Notes: generated by a model not told the origin, from the sequence alone. A stretch of 64,000 nucleotides of DNA from Notospermus geniculatus (GCA_002633025.1 NMRB01001981.1:2080-66079); one strand, 5' to 3'. Positions 23,036-35,774 are shown, numbered from the stretch's first letter. Translations and numbers: made by a program.

Positions 23036-25495
23036 AGTCTAACGACGTAGCCAAAACACGTGGGGTCCGAGGATGTCTTGATGGTGACGCAAATGGTTTT
23101 AATAATGTTTCACAAATTCGCACACATTACTCAAACAATAGGTTCGTTTTTGGGACATCATGTTCATTCTGTAATCTGCCAAATTCTTCGTAGTGTAGAA
23201 CTTATCACTAGAAACAGACGTGGACGTATCAAAATTACTGTTAGTACGTACACAAATGACTAAGTTGACCAGCGCTGTATTTTCGGTATGTGAATAGCTT
23301 CCAGGGAAAAAGATAGACATCAAGGAAGTTATTTTTCTTGTTTTGGGACACAGCAGCTGCTGATACTGTCCAGGCATTCATAGCTTTGCCGACATCGCAA
23401 CTGGCGATGCAGACATGGTGCAGAGGTGCATAAATTTTGGTAAGCTTCCCCACACCCTCTCCAGTGGCAAGACAAGAGTCGAGATATTCTCCTCAAGTCT
23501 TCGTTAATTAGATGATCTGTTCCCTAGGTCCGGCAGTCTGTGCAGTGCCTGCTCGTGAACCTAACTTGAGGCGAAACCGATAGCTTTACGCTGATTCAAT
23601 TTGGTGCGGCGTGATGGACTTCTGGGTTATGGTTACAGACTGCTCTCCTCTTCTTGCTATGACCAACTGGAGTCCTCGAAATCTCTGGATGGGATGTAGT
23701 CACGGAGGGACAGCAGTAACTTGGGGCGATATGAATACCTTCTCCGTGACTAATTTAACGCACCTTGGGCACGGAAGAAAGTCTTTGAACTCGGTCTCAA
23801 TATCCACACGGGACGATGATGGGCAGTAAAAACTCAAATAACGGTAACAACCTGAGATAGTCACTGGAGGATTGGCAGCGGTATTATGCACATCAGCAAC
23901 TCCTGAGGGATTATCATCCCCCAGATATGCCCGATATTGACCGAAGCACGAACTGTGGTATGCCTGTCATGCTTGTTGAAGAAATCCCTGAAGGCCAAAG
24001 ATACAAAGCAGATACAAACCATGTGATTGAAGAGGCCCGTATCAAAAACAGCGGACGTGTAAGCTACTTCATGTACCCTGTTTAGTGGACAGGAGACGAT
24101 TTGACCTGATTCTTTCGCAAAAAAGCAACATCCCATCAACGATTTCTTCACCATTGCATTCAAAGGTGAGTGGCTGGGGTCGGCAATGCGAGAGACATGC
24201 AGCTCTCTCAAAAACGCTGTAGAGAGCGGTATAGCCCGTCTTCATTAGGAAAGCCAAAATGTGGACTTATTTGACGTGCTGACAGACTGTCATTTGCAGA
24301 GAAATTGCATAAGTTTTCACCCTTCGTCACTTTGTGACAGGATTTTTCAAAAGCTCAATTTTTTTTCAAAGAACACCCGTCGCCGACATCAGTGATTTTG
24401 TAAGGAATGTAAGAAGACTTGTGTGTTTTGCATGGAGCATACATGCATACAGCAAACATTTTCGGTAGTACATGTACAGATTGAAGTGCAATGAAAATGC
24501 CAACAAAAATTTTCGTTGCATCAACTTCAGCAAAGAAATAACCCCGCCAGTTAGGAAGTTCTCCCATGTACGGCGATTTATTTTTATTTTCGTCTCACAA
24601 AGCCCAGAGGGAAAGTTTTATAGGTACATGATTAAGTGCATACATGTACATGTACATCCCTTCCAGTGGATAAACAGTTTTTTAAAGGAAAATACGGCGG
24701 TACGCATGTGATTATTCAGAACTTCATCTCTACGGCGACAGGTCATGGTTGGGAGTTCATGTTATAAGCAAGATTTATCACCATGGGATGGATGAAGAAA
24801 AAATTACGTGGAAGAGGCCGATTCTGATACCAACGTCTACACACAACCCTCAATGTTGTAACATCTTAAAATTTCCTTCCAAAGTTCAATATTTGAATTC
24901 AATCTTGTTATCCACTAATCAGCTGACGAAAAGCACAAAATACACAATCTTATTGAAGGCGTCATCCAATGAAAACAGCCCAAGGATTCACTTCTGCAGA
25001 ATTGCAATTAACAAACCGACACGTTCTTACTGCGGGATGAACGAGTGTGTTTTAATTCCATTTTGCCCATATTTATCAGCAACTGTCAGCCAGCAGCCAC
25101 TGTGACCCAACACTATCGCGTACGGTCACCCTGAGATCGGCAGACTAATTGGAAGAGCAGAGCTGTCATTAAAGCGGTAATTCCTTTGACATAATTACGC
25201 TGTATTAATTAATCACGTATTTCTCACATTAGCTGGGACAATTAGACCATATAATGCACGCGGTTTATTACACAGTTGTGTTGGACTCGTTGTACGCTAG
25301 CAGATAGTACACAGTCTGGACCGGGAGTCTGGATGGGGTGCAAGGAAACAACACACTCTTCAAGGACATTAGATAGCGACATCCTTTGTCGATGTGTCCT
25401 GGGATGTTGATGTCTGACATTATTGCGGTTTCCTCACTTCAACCGCCTTGCCCGCTCATGACATCACTGCCCCCTCGATGCATACATGTAACGTA
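23036..25495. other. Non-coding stretch
   Basis: Several TACATGTA palindromes, including a short TACATG run near 24640-24657. Open frames stay under 120 codons and show no family features. Confidence 0.5.
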
Positions 25496-25586
25496 GTATA
25501 CATAGACTGGTCCCCTGTCCTCGACCGCTACGCAAGCTCGTATTGGCGGAGTGGCTCGAGGACAGGGGACCAGTCTAGTTGTATAC
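25496..25586. mobile_element. Foldback MITE with GACTGGTCCCC termini
   Basis: Arms of about 29 bp (25496-25524 and 25556-25586) pair across a 31-base loop. If the element is TA-flanked, it reads TA-GACTGGTCCCCTGTCCTCGA and its inverse, as in Tc1/mariner-type MITEs. GTATACAT also repeats at 25496-25503 and 25581-25588, which could be an 8-bp duplication instead. The two readings cannot be separated here. Confidence 0.75.
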
Positions 25587-25946
25587 ATTACAAGGCCTTT
25601 GCTATACCCCATCCCGAGAATCTCAGGTCGTACCCCTCCCAGAAACAAGTGCGAGAAGGGAGCGGTTGTGAAGACCCTGGGTGCGAGGATGTTGCTACCC
25701 TCATGATAATATCAAAGGTTTAGCTTTTGCTCCCTTCGTCATCATCACACGCCTGGGCGTTAACTGCGGGGAGGGAGGGAGCACTTGATCACCCCCAGGA
25801 TGATGTTAGCAGTTGAGGATCATCTCGGGTCATGGACCGAAGTTTGGTTACATCCAAAAAAAGCTTCCCAGTGAGGAGCTACATCGAGCAACCAAATAAA
25901 CGCGACCACGGCACACCAAAACCGCGCCGCTGGCCGCGACGGCGAA

Positions 25947-26112
25947 AAACGACGCGCGTTCACCGCCGGGAAAATAAGTTCAATGGATTTTCAATAAAAG
26001 GGTCACACCAAAGACGCGCGGCAAAAAATGACGCGCGCTTGCCGCCGCGCGTCTTTGGTGTTTATTGAAAATCCATTGAACTTATTTTCCCGGCGGTGAA
26101 CGCGCGTCGTTT
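25947..26112. mobile_element. 166-bp foldback MITE with perfect 52-bp arms
   Basis: Arms 25947-25998 and 26061-26112 are perfectly inverse over 52 bp. A further 17-bp pair lies inside (26006-26022 and 26044-26060). GACGCGCG recurs five times within the element. Perfect arms suggest a recent insertion or conversion. No target duplication is obvious. Confidence 0.85.
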
Positions 26113-26840
26113 GACTCTTCGACGGAAGCATTTGGCCTGAGACTCAACCACCACTCAGACAGGGACAAAATGATGGTGAGGACCCTAAGTAATGAGCTGA
26201 TTCGAAGTAATCTCATTTCAGGTACAGGATCATAAAATAATTTGCAAAATTCGAGCCGCAATTGGCCACAATCAACGGATGACCAGCTCAACTCCGTCGG
26301 GTATAAAACACGGAACGGCATTTGTTGCACAGCGGAACGAAGGCAAGGATAATGGAAGATAATGAAGTTTTGAATATTCATGTCTTGTCCAAAGGAAAAA
26401 TTGGTTTGGGTCTCGGGTCAATTGGGTTATGACTGCACTAAATGAGGAAGACCGAAGAAACAAGCCTGGTAGTGTATTTTGTCGCGGTGGTTGATGAGGT
26501 TGGACACGTGCTGACCGCCATCCACCAAAAGCCTCATCTAATCTAATTCTAAAACAAATTGCACGTTACGAGGAATGCCAAGACAATTTCCTACCATTGG
26601 TCAGATTAGTACGTGATGACGGGGAAGCGAGAAAAGAAGTCAAATTATGAGACAAAGAGAGGCCAAGGATTGGTAGCGATAGGAACTGAGCGGATGAATT
26701 GCAGAGGGCGGTGAACCACTGCTATACGGACTGTGTTAGAATCAAGATGCCGGTAAGAAAGTGCTGCCTTTTCATCTGCCTTTAGATATCGGTACCAGTC
26801 AAAAAAGAGAGGCTAATTTACAGGTACGCAGGCGTTCTCG
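26113..26840. other. Non-coding stretch, nothing recognised
   Basis: No repeat or supported reading frame is seen. Confidence 0.5.
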
Positions 26841-26977
26841 TAATAGAGAGTTTTCGCAAAGCCCCGAAACGCCGACGCCAACGTCTGTCCTTTTGTTCGG
26901 TGCTCTCTTCGCCGCATCGAACAATGGGATTGGCGTTCACGTCGGCGTTTTGGGGGCTTTGCGAAGACTCCCTATTA
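26841..26977. mobile_element. MITE family GAGTTTTCGCAAAGCC, copy 1
   Basis: Termini TAATAGAGAGTTTTCGC and GCGAAGACTCCCTATTA pair, and the arms continue through AAAGCCCC and CGACGCCAACG. A TA at each edge fits a TA target site. Other copies lie at 43465-43558 and 53309-53350. The three share the terminus and the GTTTCGG/CCGAAAC block. Confidence 0.85.
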
Positions 26978-28230
26978 ATCCAATCGCACTTTTCTCAAAC
27001 AAACTGCACAGCACAAAATGCATATATCAAGCAAGTAACACCAACCACCCTATCGATTTCAGCCAAGTAATTTTTTAGGACGATGATTTTTCAAAGACAA
27101 AGAAGATAGAAATACCCCGACCCTTCTTGACGTACACGCCCGGAAAAATGGCCTATCCATCATATGAAGACTAGTCTGTCTCCCCTGATGACTTCTCCTA
27201 CTGGCCCATTTAACACCAGATAACATTTGCTAACCTGACTGATTGTTTCTTTCCACTCGAAGAGGGCACGTTTTCCTAATATTTCTTGAGCATTCAGATG
27301 AAAAAAATACTGCCGCCGATTGCTTAGTCTTCCGCGCTGATGATTGGCTAAGTCTTTTTCGTGGGTTGGCGCAAGACTTCTCCTGCGGTTTAACCGAAGT
27401 CAGTCGGTACCATGGTACCAACACTTCGTCGTTGTTGGTAACCCTGGTCAGCGAATCTCTGTATTGAGATGGTATACTAATTTGTGTCAAGTAACTAAAA
27501 GACATATCCGAGTTGACTAATGAGCCAAGCCTTTGGCAAAGACACTCCCAAAGGCCTGCAACCTGACGCCTCAAAGCCACAGGCCTATAGGTAACCACAT
27601 AAGACCGTACAAGAATGCAAACGATTCGTCACAACGGAGTATGCCGCGTGCCACTGCGGCTGTCGGATTCCTAACTTAACATAAAAGAACGGGTTCGCCC
27701 CAAGATGTATGCGAATTCCAAATGTTTATGCGTAAGCGGGGGACATCCCGTGGGTTACGTGGTGACTCTCTTCAAGAACTCGTCACCTGGTGGCCTATAG
27801 AATGATACGTTCCTTGGGGGATGCATTCCGGTGCTTCATCCATATTCATACCCTGTATTTCCCGCAATCCTCAAGCTGTACCCAAGAGGTTACCAAACGT
27901 TGCTTGCTCGGATGTTTGTGAAAAACGTGGACTATGGTAGCGTGCCTGAAGTTGACAGGAAACCATCTTTCCCTCTTGTTATTTTTGTAACATTTGTTTA
28001 GGCCTCCATGTTGTTTTTTATTTTTCGCAATTTATTTTTTTGCAGCGCTATACGCCAAAGCAGGAAAGAGGCAAGCAACGAAAACGGCCCCAGAAGTAAT
28101 ACGGTGGGATAGATGAAACGTGCAGGACGACACCGGCAGTGGAGGCCGAGTTTCCTGTGTGTATATAACCTATGCACTGCAAATGTACGGGCGTGACCTT
28201 CACCTCCACAGAGCTTGTTGAATATTGTTA
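26978..28230. other. Non-coding stretch, nothing recognised
   Basis: A small GGTACCATGGTACC palindrome near 27408 is the only structured site seen. The 122-codon minus-strand frame at 27230-27598 has no recognisable features. Confidence 0.5.
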
Positions 28231-28350
28231 GGGCGGCCACACAAGAATCAAGTTTTCTTGCGCAAGAATATTACAGCAACTATTGCAGCAATATTTTGGT
28301 CCGTGTGATACCCTCCGCAAGAAACTTGCAACTCTCGTGTGAGACCAGCC
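28231..28350. mobile_element. Foldback element rich in TTCTTGC/GCAAGAA
   Basis: The left end GGGCGGCCACACAAGAATC and the inverted right end (GGCTGGTCTCACACGAGAG) pair imperfectly, then more closely through CAAGTTTTCTTGCG. It resembles, but is distinct from, the GCACACRAGGCAAC elements at 29412-29703 and 55199-55760. Confidence 0.6.
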
Positions 28351-29411
28351 TTTATACATGACTACATTCCTGATGGTGACAAAATACAAACAAAAATAAT
28401 GTGTCACCGCCAGGAATGTCACCCAACGATCAATGTATTTCTAGAGGTTTGGAACAGTGTCCAAATTTTCGAATCGTTTTCAAAATATATCTGTCTAAAG
28501 TTACAAAACTACTGACACATGAACTTTCTAGTAGGCCTATATTGATCATTGGAATTTTAACAAGAAGTGAGGAGTGATTTTTCATCGCGTGTGCATGGAA
28601 TGTACGGTATTATAGGTATTCTTACCTGACATGCCTGATAGAACAGCAAATTATGCCTTCCTCTTTCATTTTTAGTATCAGTCGATCCCCCCCCCCCACA
28701 AGAGGTACTCCTGGAAATCACTCACATCCGAATGAAATGTGACGTTTTTTGTCTTTCGTCTCCTTCAAGAGTACGAATGACAACACTTCCTGAATAAATA
28801 TTGACTTGTATTATCTTTATCAAACAATTTGAACTATTTCGTTCATTCTTAAGTATCATCCTGACAAAACATCTCGAAGCATCCCATTTATTTGGAAACA
28901 CCTCAAATGTACTAACAATATACTCGACTCAGATCCACAACACAGGAAATCCATTAAACTGTCTTAGTGATGATTGCTAGGGTTTGCACTATTTGTCGTT
29001 CAACTTGCTTGAAAGACCTGTTCCTGCGTTTCCTCTTCAAGAATATACTTAGGAATCTTTCACTAATTGCTTACCACTCAGTCTCAAGCTTTTGTTGATT
29101 GTTCGAAACTTTCACTAAGACAAAGTACGGCAGCTGGAAAGTCACCGAAACGTGCTGAGGTTACATTTGTAAGCAGCCAAAGGGGGATTTGCTATCTGTG
29201 GGGATCAAGAAGCAACGACGACCCTTTTTTCTTTCACTTAATCAACAATACCCCCCAATGTTTGTGAACTTATGAATCAGTTTTTCACCAATCCTCCAGA
29301 AAGATCTTGAGCCTAGCTATGAACTACAATCAAACTAGATCTATTTTTGCTACAAAATACGAACACACGTCAGGAAAATGAGGGCTGGAGGTACATGTAC
29401 TTCGTTATCGC
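28351..29411. other. Non-coding stretch, nothing recognised
   Basis: Contains a C11 tract near 28687. No gene or repeat is called. Confidence 0.5.
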
Positions 29412-29703
29412 TTTAAGCCCGTAGCACACAAGGCAACTTTTCTTGCTCTTGGTAGCAATTTATGCAAGAAAAATTACCCCGTGTGCGGATCGATGTTTTC
29501 AAGAGCTCACTGATTCTTGCAAGCAACGTATTGCTCCGATCAAACAGGATTTTGATTTTTATTGCTTATTGCTCGTGGTAAGCAAGACGCCGTTGCTTTT
29601 CACGCACACAGGGCAATAGATCTAATTCTTATTTGCTGCTTTCCACTAAATTTGCTGTCTCGGAAGAATAAGAAACATTGCCTCGTGTGCTGCAGGCTTT
29701 AGG
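29412..29703. mobile_element. MITE with GCACACAAGGCAAC termini, copy 1
   Basis: TTTAAGCCCGTAGCACAC at the left pairs with the inverse of GTGTGCTGCAGGCTTTAGG at the right. The interior carries GGTAAGCAAGACGCCGTTGC, shared with the larger copy at 55199-55760. No coding capacity or clear target duplication. Confidence 0.7.
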
Positions 29704-31062
29704 TCACAAGCTCTTTGGTCTGCCTCTACGTCGTCTCCTTATAGTGATGACCAACATTGAAACGAATTATTGCTTTCATCAACTTCCAACTTCCTAATCA
29801 CAGAAAGCATTAAAATTACGCTTTTTCCATCAGGGCGATCTACAGAAAGGAAGCGAATGGGAGTTATCCTTGTACCGACAGTGCGAAATTCACCGTGACG
29901 CCGTCCTTCAAGAGGTCCTCCCGACACGAAATTGACACCTACATGTATGCCTAGAATATCAACTGCAGCCTCGTATCCTTAAAGTGTTGGCGAATTTAAC
30001 GTAGCCCTTTTTCAGATATCATGTGGTATTGTTACAGCCCGACACTACCACCAACTGCTCTCTCACCCGGTCTGAGCGGTGTCTTTACTCAACTCAATAG
30101 AATTTGCGATCACTTGCGATTTATACAGCGACAGACCCTGATCTGCAATGCAAGAGAGCTTTATTTGTATCACAAACAGCAAAAATTGACATCGGCTGCA
30201 TTTGAAATTCCGGCTAAGCGCCTATTAATGTTATAACGCCCTACCAGCTGTTTATGAAATGAATATCGGCTTAGTTAGTCGTACTTTCGGATGCATCCAA
30301 CTCGCTTCGCGGCTATGACCCTATAATCAGCCGAGTCAACCGACTACGAAATGTCTTACATTTACAAAGACACAATTCGGTGTTCCTAACATGTAATAAT
30401 AGTCACATTCGACGTCAACTCATGAATTCTATTAATACTTATAAATATTTAGTGACGGGGTCTGAACCATTGCCGGGAATAGCGACCTCTGGAGTGGGGG
30501 ACGAACAGGTTGTACGACGAAGTTCGTTCAGGAAAGAATGTAACGGAAATCAACAGATACAGAAGTATAGGATTCCCGGTATAATGTCTTTCTTTGTGTA
30601 TTCTGGCTTACCTATCCCAGGTACTCAGCCAATAGCTGATGAAATAAACGTAGGAGTACAAGTCCTCGTCCAAAGCTGTGCCGCCTTACATTTCTGATTG
30701 TCTCCACCAGCAAACAAGAGAACCAAACAGAAAGAAGGCTAAGCCAGAATGAATAGGTGTAAAGTGCTTCCATTTCTCCGAGTTTTCCTTCATTGTAAAA
30801 TAACCTCCTAACTGATATTAGTTACGATGACTGAACTACAGTACAGCAAATTTCTTTGAGTGCATTTCAGTTATTTTACTGTGAATAAAAAACAAACAAA
30901 CTTAGTTTCCTCAAAAAATATGAAAATGTCAGTTAGTAGACTGTTGTTCTGAGCCACTCAAGTGTCCAAAAGTGGCAGGCTGCCTGCCAGAGGATATCTA
31001 ACAGCGAGTTAAAATCTGGCCAATATGGACACGTGTAGTGAGGAGTGTATTGAAAGTCATCG
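29704..31062. other. Non-coding stretch, nothing recognised
   Basis: A 105-codon plus-strand frame at 30380-30697 has no recognisable features. No repeat is seen. Confidence 0.5.
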
Positions 31063-31138
31063 CGGCCGTATTTTAGAACGTTCCTTAACCTTAAGGTCGA
31101 CCTTAAGTCAGACGTAAGGAACGTTCTAAAATACGGCC
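31063..31138. mobile_element. 76-bp nested palindrome
   Basis: Perfect 24-bp arms, 31064-31087 and 31115-31138, begin GGCCGTATTTTAGAACG. Between them lies a perfect 18-bp palindrome, CTTAAGGTCGACCTTAAG (31090-31107). CATCG occurs on both sides (31058-31062 and 31139-31143), which may be a 5-bp target duplication. The ends recall the element at 324-449. Confidence 0.8.
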
Positions 31139-32266
31139 CATCGTCTTTCTAGCTGTAAATTTTACGGTAACATTGGAATATGTGGAACACAAGAAAACGT
31201 TACACCGGGCAACCTTTCTCAATCTGTTTATAAACCTCGAAAAGACGATAGGATTCACATACAGAAGGTCATCAAACAGCACTTTATGGCAACGGTTGCT
31301 GATGTGCTGTTTGTTCCGATCTAGTGTATTCTCCAACTCTCTGTTTGCTATATGATGCTGGTATTCCAACCACGTAGCGCACTGACGGTGATTCAGAATC
31401 GGGCTCTACATGTCAATACGAAGGATGACACCGCACCTTGGTTAAGACTAAACACATCAACCCATATTGACAGGCCCTTAACGGAATTCGTGGCCATCAT
31501 GGACGAGTTCATCGGGGAAAACGTGAAAGTGTACCCACTCTCTAGAAGCTGTTCATTCATGTTGCAGAGTATTATCTGGAAAGGCATATTATTTTTTCAC
31601 TGAATATTTATCAAAGTTAAGATATATCTGGTCCTATAACTTGATATTTTCATTGTAACAGGAGATGAAGTGGATTTCTATTCTAACAATGATTTTGCAG
31701 TGAAAAGTAAGGATTATCAAATTGGTGTCATCACGTATTACTATAGTTGCCGCCAGTCTCCCAACAAGGGAAAATCAAAATCAGCAACAGATTGTATCCT
31801 ACTATAATTTTTTATCGACATCGTATTAATAGCTAATCCGTTTTGAAAAAACACACTGTGTGTACCGTTGCATAGTTTTATATCCGCAAAGGAAATATTT
31901 TCAACTATAGGTTTCTTTTTACGCTTGCGAAAAAATGAAATTATTAGAGCATATTTTATTCTTTTATGTTTATGTATGAAAGGAAAGAAGCAATAAAGTG
32001 GCGAAATAGTCGTACTGTAGGTGGTATCGTTAATGGGGTCTGATGTACATATTTTTACATGAACGATGGCATATTCAGGAACAAGCGGTCACGCCCTTGA
32101 AGGATGACACCAAAGACAAAGATCTTTATGTTCCTTCTTTTGATCACCAACACATGTCGTCAAGATGGCCATTTCCCAATTTTCAGCAGAAACCCTTAAG
32201 TCGCCAACTCTACTTGCGATAAAACAGTCAAGATCTAGGTGCTGTTAAAAATCCGAAAAAAATCAC
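31139..32266. other. Non-coding stretch, nothing recognised
   Basis: AT-rich sequence with an 83-codon frame at 31352-31603 that I do not recognise. Confidence 0.5.
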
Positions 32267-33353
32267 GCCAATCAAGAGAATTTAGTGTTATGATAATAGC
32301 TGATACCGGACGTCAATGTTCCTTTCCGCCATCCACGCATGTTCTGCGCGACAAAACGCACGATCCTATCTGTAACACGATAGCCACAACACGCGGCCTA
32401 GGTACCATAACAGCCCCGGTAACATCCTTCCTCCAAAAGCCGTATATTTTCCCAAGCTTCCCGTAAACATTGGTTTTCCATACAGAGGCTGTGTCTGAGG
32501 ATGGGGCCCAGTGTTTACACTGGCTTATCGGAAGAAATCCATTGTGCTTTAGTGACTGTGAAGAAAATAAAATTACTGGCGCTCTCTCCCTGAGCAGTTT
32601 GCCTTTTGCACTGCAACAATATTATTCTTGTGTTCCTATCGTTGAACAATGCTGGCGAATTAGCCGAGCAGCAAGACGTTGAGTGACTGACACGGGGATA
32701 AAAAGCAAGAAGGTAGCACGGAGATGTTTTGCGGGACCCGACCAGGAGTTGCCGCTGTTTTTTCATCTTTGGTGAGGCAATGGTGACATCAATTCTTGAT
32801 CGGCAGATTATGAACATTGCCAAGATTGTAATAACGGAGTAATGACCTCATCCGTTGTTTAATTAATTTTTTTCGCCACTTAAGACGTTGAAATTGACTC
32901 TTACTACCCAAGATTTGGGGGCTGCGGCGGACCATCAAGGAAACTGATATTTATGTTGGATGCTAGTTGGAAGTCAACGACGTCGTATAACTTAAAGTAG
33001 CCTACTAGGGCATAACACGCGTCCAGTTCTTTAGTTTTCTATAGAACATAGGCTAGACGAGGAGATCTCATGTGTACCGTCATATGTAATCAAAGAGCGA
33101 GAAAGCATAAAAATTGACACACAAAATGAAAAATATCAAGAAGTCAACTTCCAGAATCTTGCGAATTTTCGACCCCTCAGGCGCTGTTCAGTTGGAGAGA
33201 CCAGAAAAGACTCTCCAACTGAAAAGTGCCTGAGGAAGACCCCGGTTGGGGTCGAAAATTCGTAAGATTCTGGAAGTTGACTTCTTGACATTTCACATGT
33301 AATCGGTGTATTAGCTCACTGACAGATTTGTGCTGGGCCTTTTCCTGGGTGCA
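32267..33353 (+). repeat. Direct duplicate, left copy, ending at the N run
   Basis: 1087 bp that recur almost base for base at 33619-34706. I noticed only an inserted A in CCTAAGGTACC and one A/G difference. It ends at CTGGGTGCA just before the N's, so it is an unmerged contig overlap. It contains one copy of the 153-bp foldback element. Confidence 0.95.
33136..33288. mobile_element. 153-bp foldback element (left assembly copy)
   Basis: Outer arms pair TCAAGAAGTCAACTTCCAGA with its inverse at 33288 and extend about 40 bp to the GACCCC/GGGGTC block. Inner arms TTCAGTTGGAGAG (33187-33199) and CTCTCCAACTGAA (33211-33223) form a second stem. Between the stems on the right lies CTGAGGAAGACCCC, then GGTT, then GGGGTCGAAA. 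This resembles a hammerhead core but lacks a proper third stem. Confidence 0.8.
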
Positions 33354-33618
33354 NNNNNNNNNNNNNNNNNNNNNNNNNNNNNNNNNNNNNNNNNNNNNNN
33401 NNNNNNNNNNNNNNNNNNNNNNNNNNNNNNNNNNNNNNNNNNNNNNNNNNNNNNNNNNNNNNNNNNNNNNNNNNNNNNNNNNNNNNNNNNNNNNNNNNNN
33501 NNNNNNNNNNNNNNNNNNNNNNNNNNNNNNNNNNNNNNNNNNNNNNNNNNNNNNNNNNNNNNNNNNNNNNNNNNNNNNNNNNNNNNNNNNNNNNNNNNNN
33601 NNNNNNNNNNNNNNNNNN
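33354..33618. other. Assembly gap, 265 N
   Basis: A run of unknown bases. The sequence on both sides is the same 1.09-kb segment, so the gap is probably not a real distance. Confidence 0.95.
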
Positions 33619-34706
33619 GCCAATCAAGAGAATTTAGTGTTATGATAATAGCTGATACCGGACGTCAATGTTCCTTTCCGCCATCCACGCATGTTCTGCG
33701 CGACAAAACGCACGATCCTATCTGTAACACGATAGCCACAACACGCGGCCTAAGGTACCATAACAGCCCCGGTAACATCCTTCCTCCAAAAGCCGTATAT
33801 TTTCCCAAGCTTCCCGTAAACATTGGTTTTCCATACAGAGGCTGTGTCTGAGGATGGGGCCCAGTGTTTACACTGGCTTATCGGAAGAAATCCATTGTGC
33901 TTTAGTGACTGTGAAGAAAATGAAATTACTGGCGCTCTCTCCCTGAGCAGTTTGCCTTTTGCACTGCAACAATATTATTCTTGTGTTCCTATCGTTGAAC
34001 AATGCTGGCGAATTAGCCGAGCAGCAAGACGTTGAGTGACTGACACGGGGATAAAAAGCAAGAAGGTAGCACGGAGATGTTTTGCGGGACCCGACCAGGA
34101 GTTGCCGCTGTTTTTTCATCTTTGGTGAGGCAATGGTGACATCAATTCTTGATCGGCAGATTATGAACATTGCCAAGATTGTAATAACGGAGTAATGACC
34201 TCATCCGTTGTTTAATTAATTTTTTTCGCCACTTAAGACGTTGAAATTGACTCTTACTACCCAAGATTTGGGGGCTGCGGCGGACCATCAAGGAAACTGA
34301 TATTTATGTTGGATGCTAGTTGGAAGTCAACGACGTCGTATAACTTAAAGTAGCCTACTAGGGCATAACACGCGTCCAGTTCTTTAGTTTTCTATAGAAC
34401 ATAGGCTAGACGAGGAGATCTCATGTGTACCGTCATATGTAATCAAAGAGCGAGAAAGCATAAAAATTGACACACAAAATGAAAAATATCAAGAAGTCAA
34501 CTTCCAGAATCTTGCGAATTTTCGACCCCTCAGGCGCTGTTCAGTTGGAGAGACCAGAAAAGACTCTCCAACTGAAAAGTGCCTGAGGAAGACCCCGGTT
34601 GGGGTCGAAAATTCGTAAGATTCTGGAAGTTGACTTCTTGACATTTCACATGTAATCGGTGTATTAGCTCACTGACAGATTTGTGCTGGGCCTTTTCCTG
34701 GGTGCA
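33619..34706 (+). repeat. Direct duplicate, right copy, starting at the N run
   Basis: Begins GCCAATCAAGAGAATTTAG, exactly as at 32267, and continues beyond 34706 into unique sequence. Its near-identity to the left copy argues for the same allele assembled twice. Confidence 0.95.
34489..34641. mobile_element. 153-bp foldback element (right assembly copy)
   Basis: The same element as at 33136-33288, present again because the surrounding contig overlap is duplicated. It should be counted once. Confidence 0.8.
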
Positions 34707-35561
34707 TTTAAATATAACGATTTGGTGAGTGAACACATAATGCAGTTCGTATGCAGAGGTCAATGTACACGGCCTACACGGTGCATGCGCATGCAGACCC
34801 ATACATGCCACAGCTTCAGACAAACGTAAGCTTGGCTCTGATTCGCTACAAAATGCTCTGAACTTACCGTTAACAATCTTGCTGCAATCTGGGCGAGAAA
34901 TTAAGTTATTTACGCGCGAGTTTGCTAAGAGCCTCGACTTCCTGCGCTCATTCCTTGTAATTAAATGTCTCAGTCTGGCCTTTATATTGTGCGGATATTA
35001 TCAATGTGTTATCACGCTCATATCTCTCGGTATTGGATCGGAGACGGCAGGAGTTTGAACGACGTAAGACCGAGTTACCGACGACAATGGCCGAGTTGAC
35101 GGGGCCCTGACGCGATTGATGAGTTTACAAACGGGCCATTGTGGAGACTTGGGAGGTTCTAAGTGAAAGGAGTCGGCTGGGGTGGTAAATTATAGGTATC
35201 TTGTGTACATTGATACAATGGTGAATGATTGATTGGGGAGGCTGTGATTGAGACGCGGGCAGTCATCAAAGGACTGCCCTTTTCACACAAGATGACAGAT
35301 CGGCTTCCGTTGAAATTTAAGTGCTGTTATTTGAAAATTGATAATCTCTTTACTGGTTTATGGAATGTTTTGGTTTCTTTCAAATCAATTTATAAAAGAC
35401 GAATGTTTGTATCCCAAATTAGAGTCTTTGTGCACGACATGACCAATTTCAAGGGTCACTTCGGTTTCTTTTCATGTGTGCTAATGTACAATCATGCAGT
35501 CTTAGCTTTTATATTTCTTATCACCCCATTGCCCTAGGACGCAGTGACCATGGCGGGGTCC
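34707..35561. other. Non-coding stretch, nothing recognised
   Basis: A 102-codon plus-strand frame (35229-35537) is hydrophobic in part but shows no family motif. No repeat is seen. Confidence 0.5.
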
Positions 35562-35642
35562 ATCAAGTCGATTTTATGACGATAACATTGTTTTTGCAGC
35601 CTCCCAAAAAGTTGTGTGTCAGATCAGGCTGTGGATGGGATA
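35562..35642 (+). repeat. 81-bp perfect direct repeat, copy 1
   Basis: The 81 bases starting ATCAAGTCGATTTTATG recur identically at 35775-35855, 213 bp away. The unit contains TTGTTTTTGCAG, a good acceptor-like sequence, followed by CCTCCCAAAAAG. No exon is called, because the following frame is unrecognised and no donor is evident. Confidence 0.9.
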
Positions 35643-35774
35643 TGAACATGCTTTGTTGACCGGGCAGTTTTGCTCTCAAAGTCACCCGTTTATTTCCATG
35701 AAGAGAAGTTTTGATTGTTGCGAGACCATTTTTAAATGTTAAAGTATATGTCTGTGTACGTATGTGTGTGAAAT

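Noticed and set aside
33177-33851. Long open frames running through the N run
   Set aside because: Most of their residues are unknown bases, so they carry no information.
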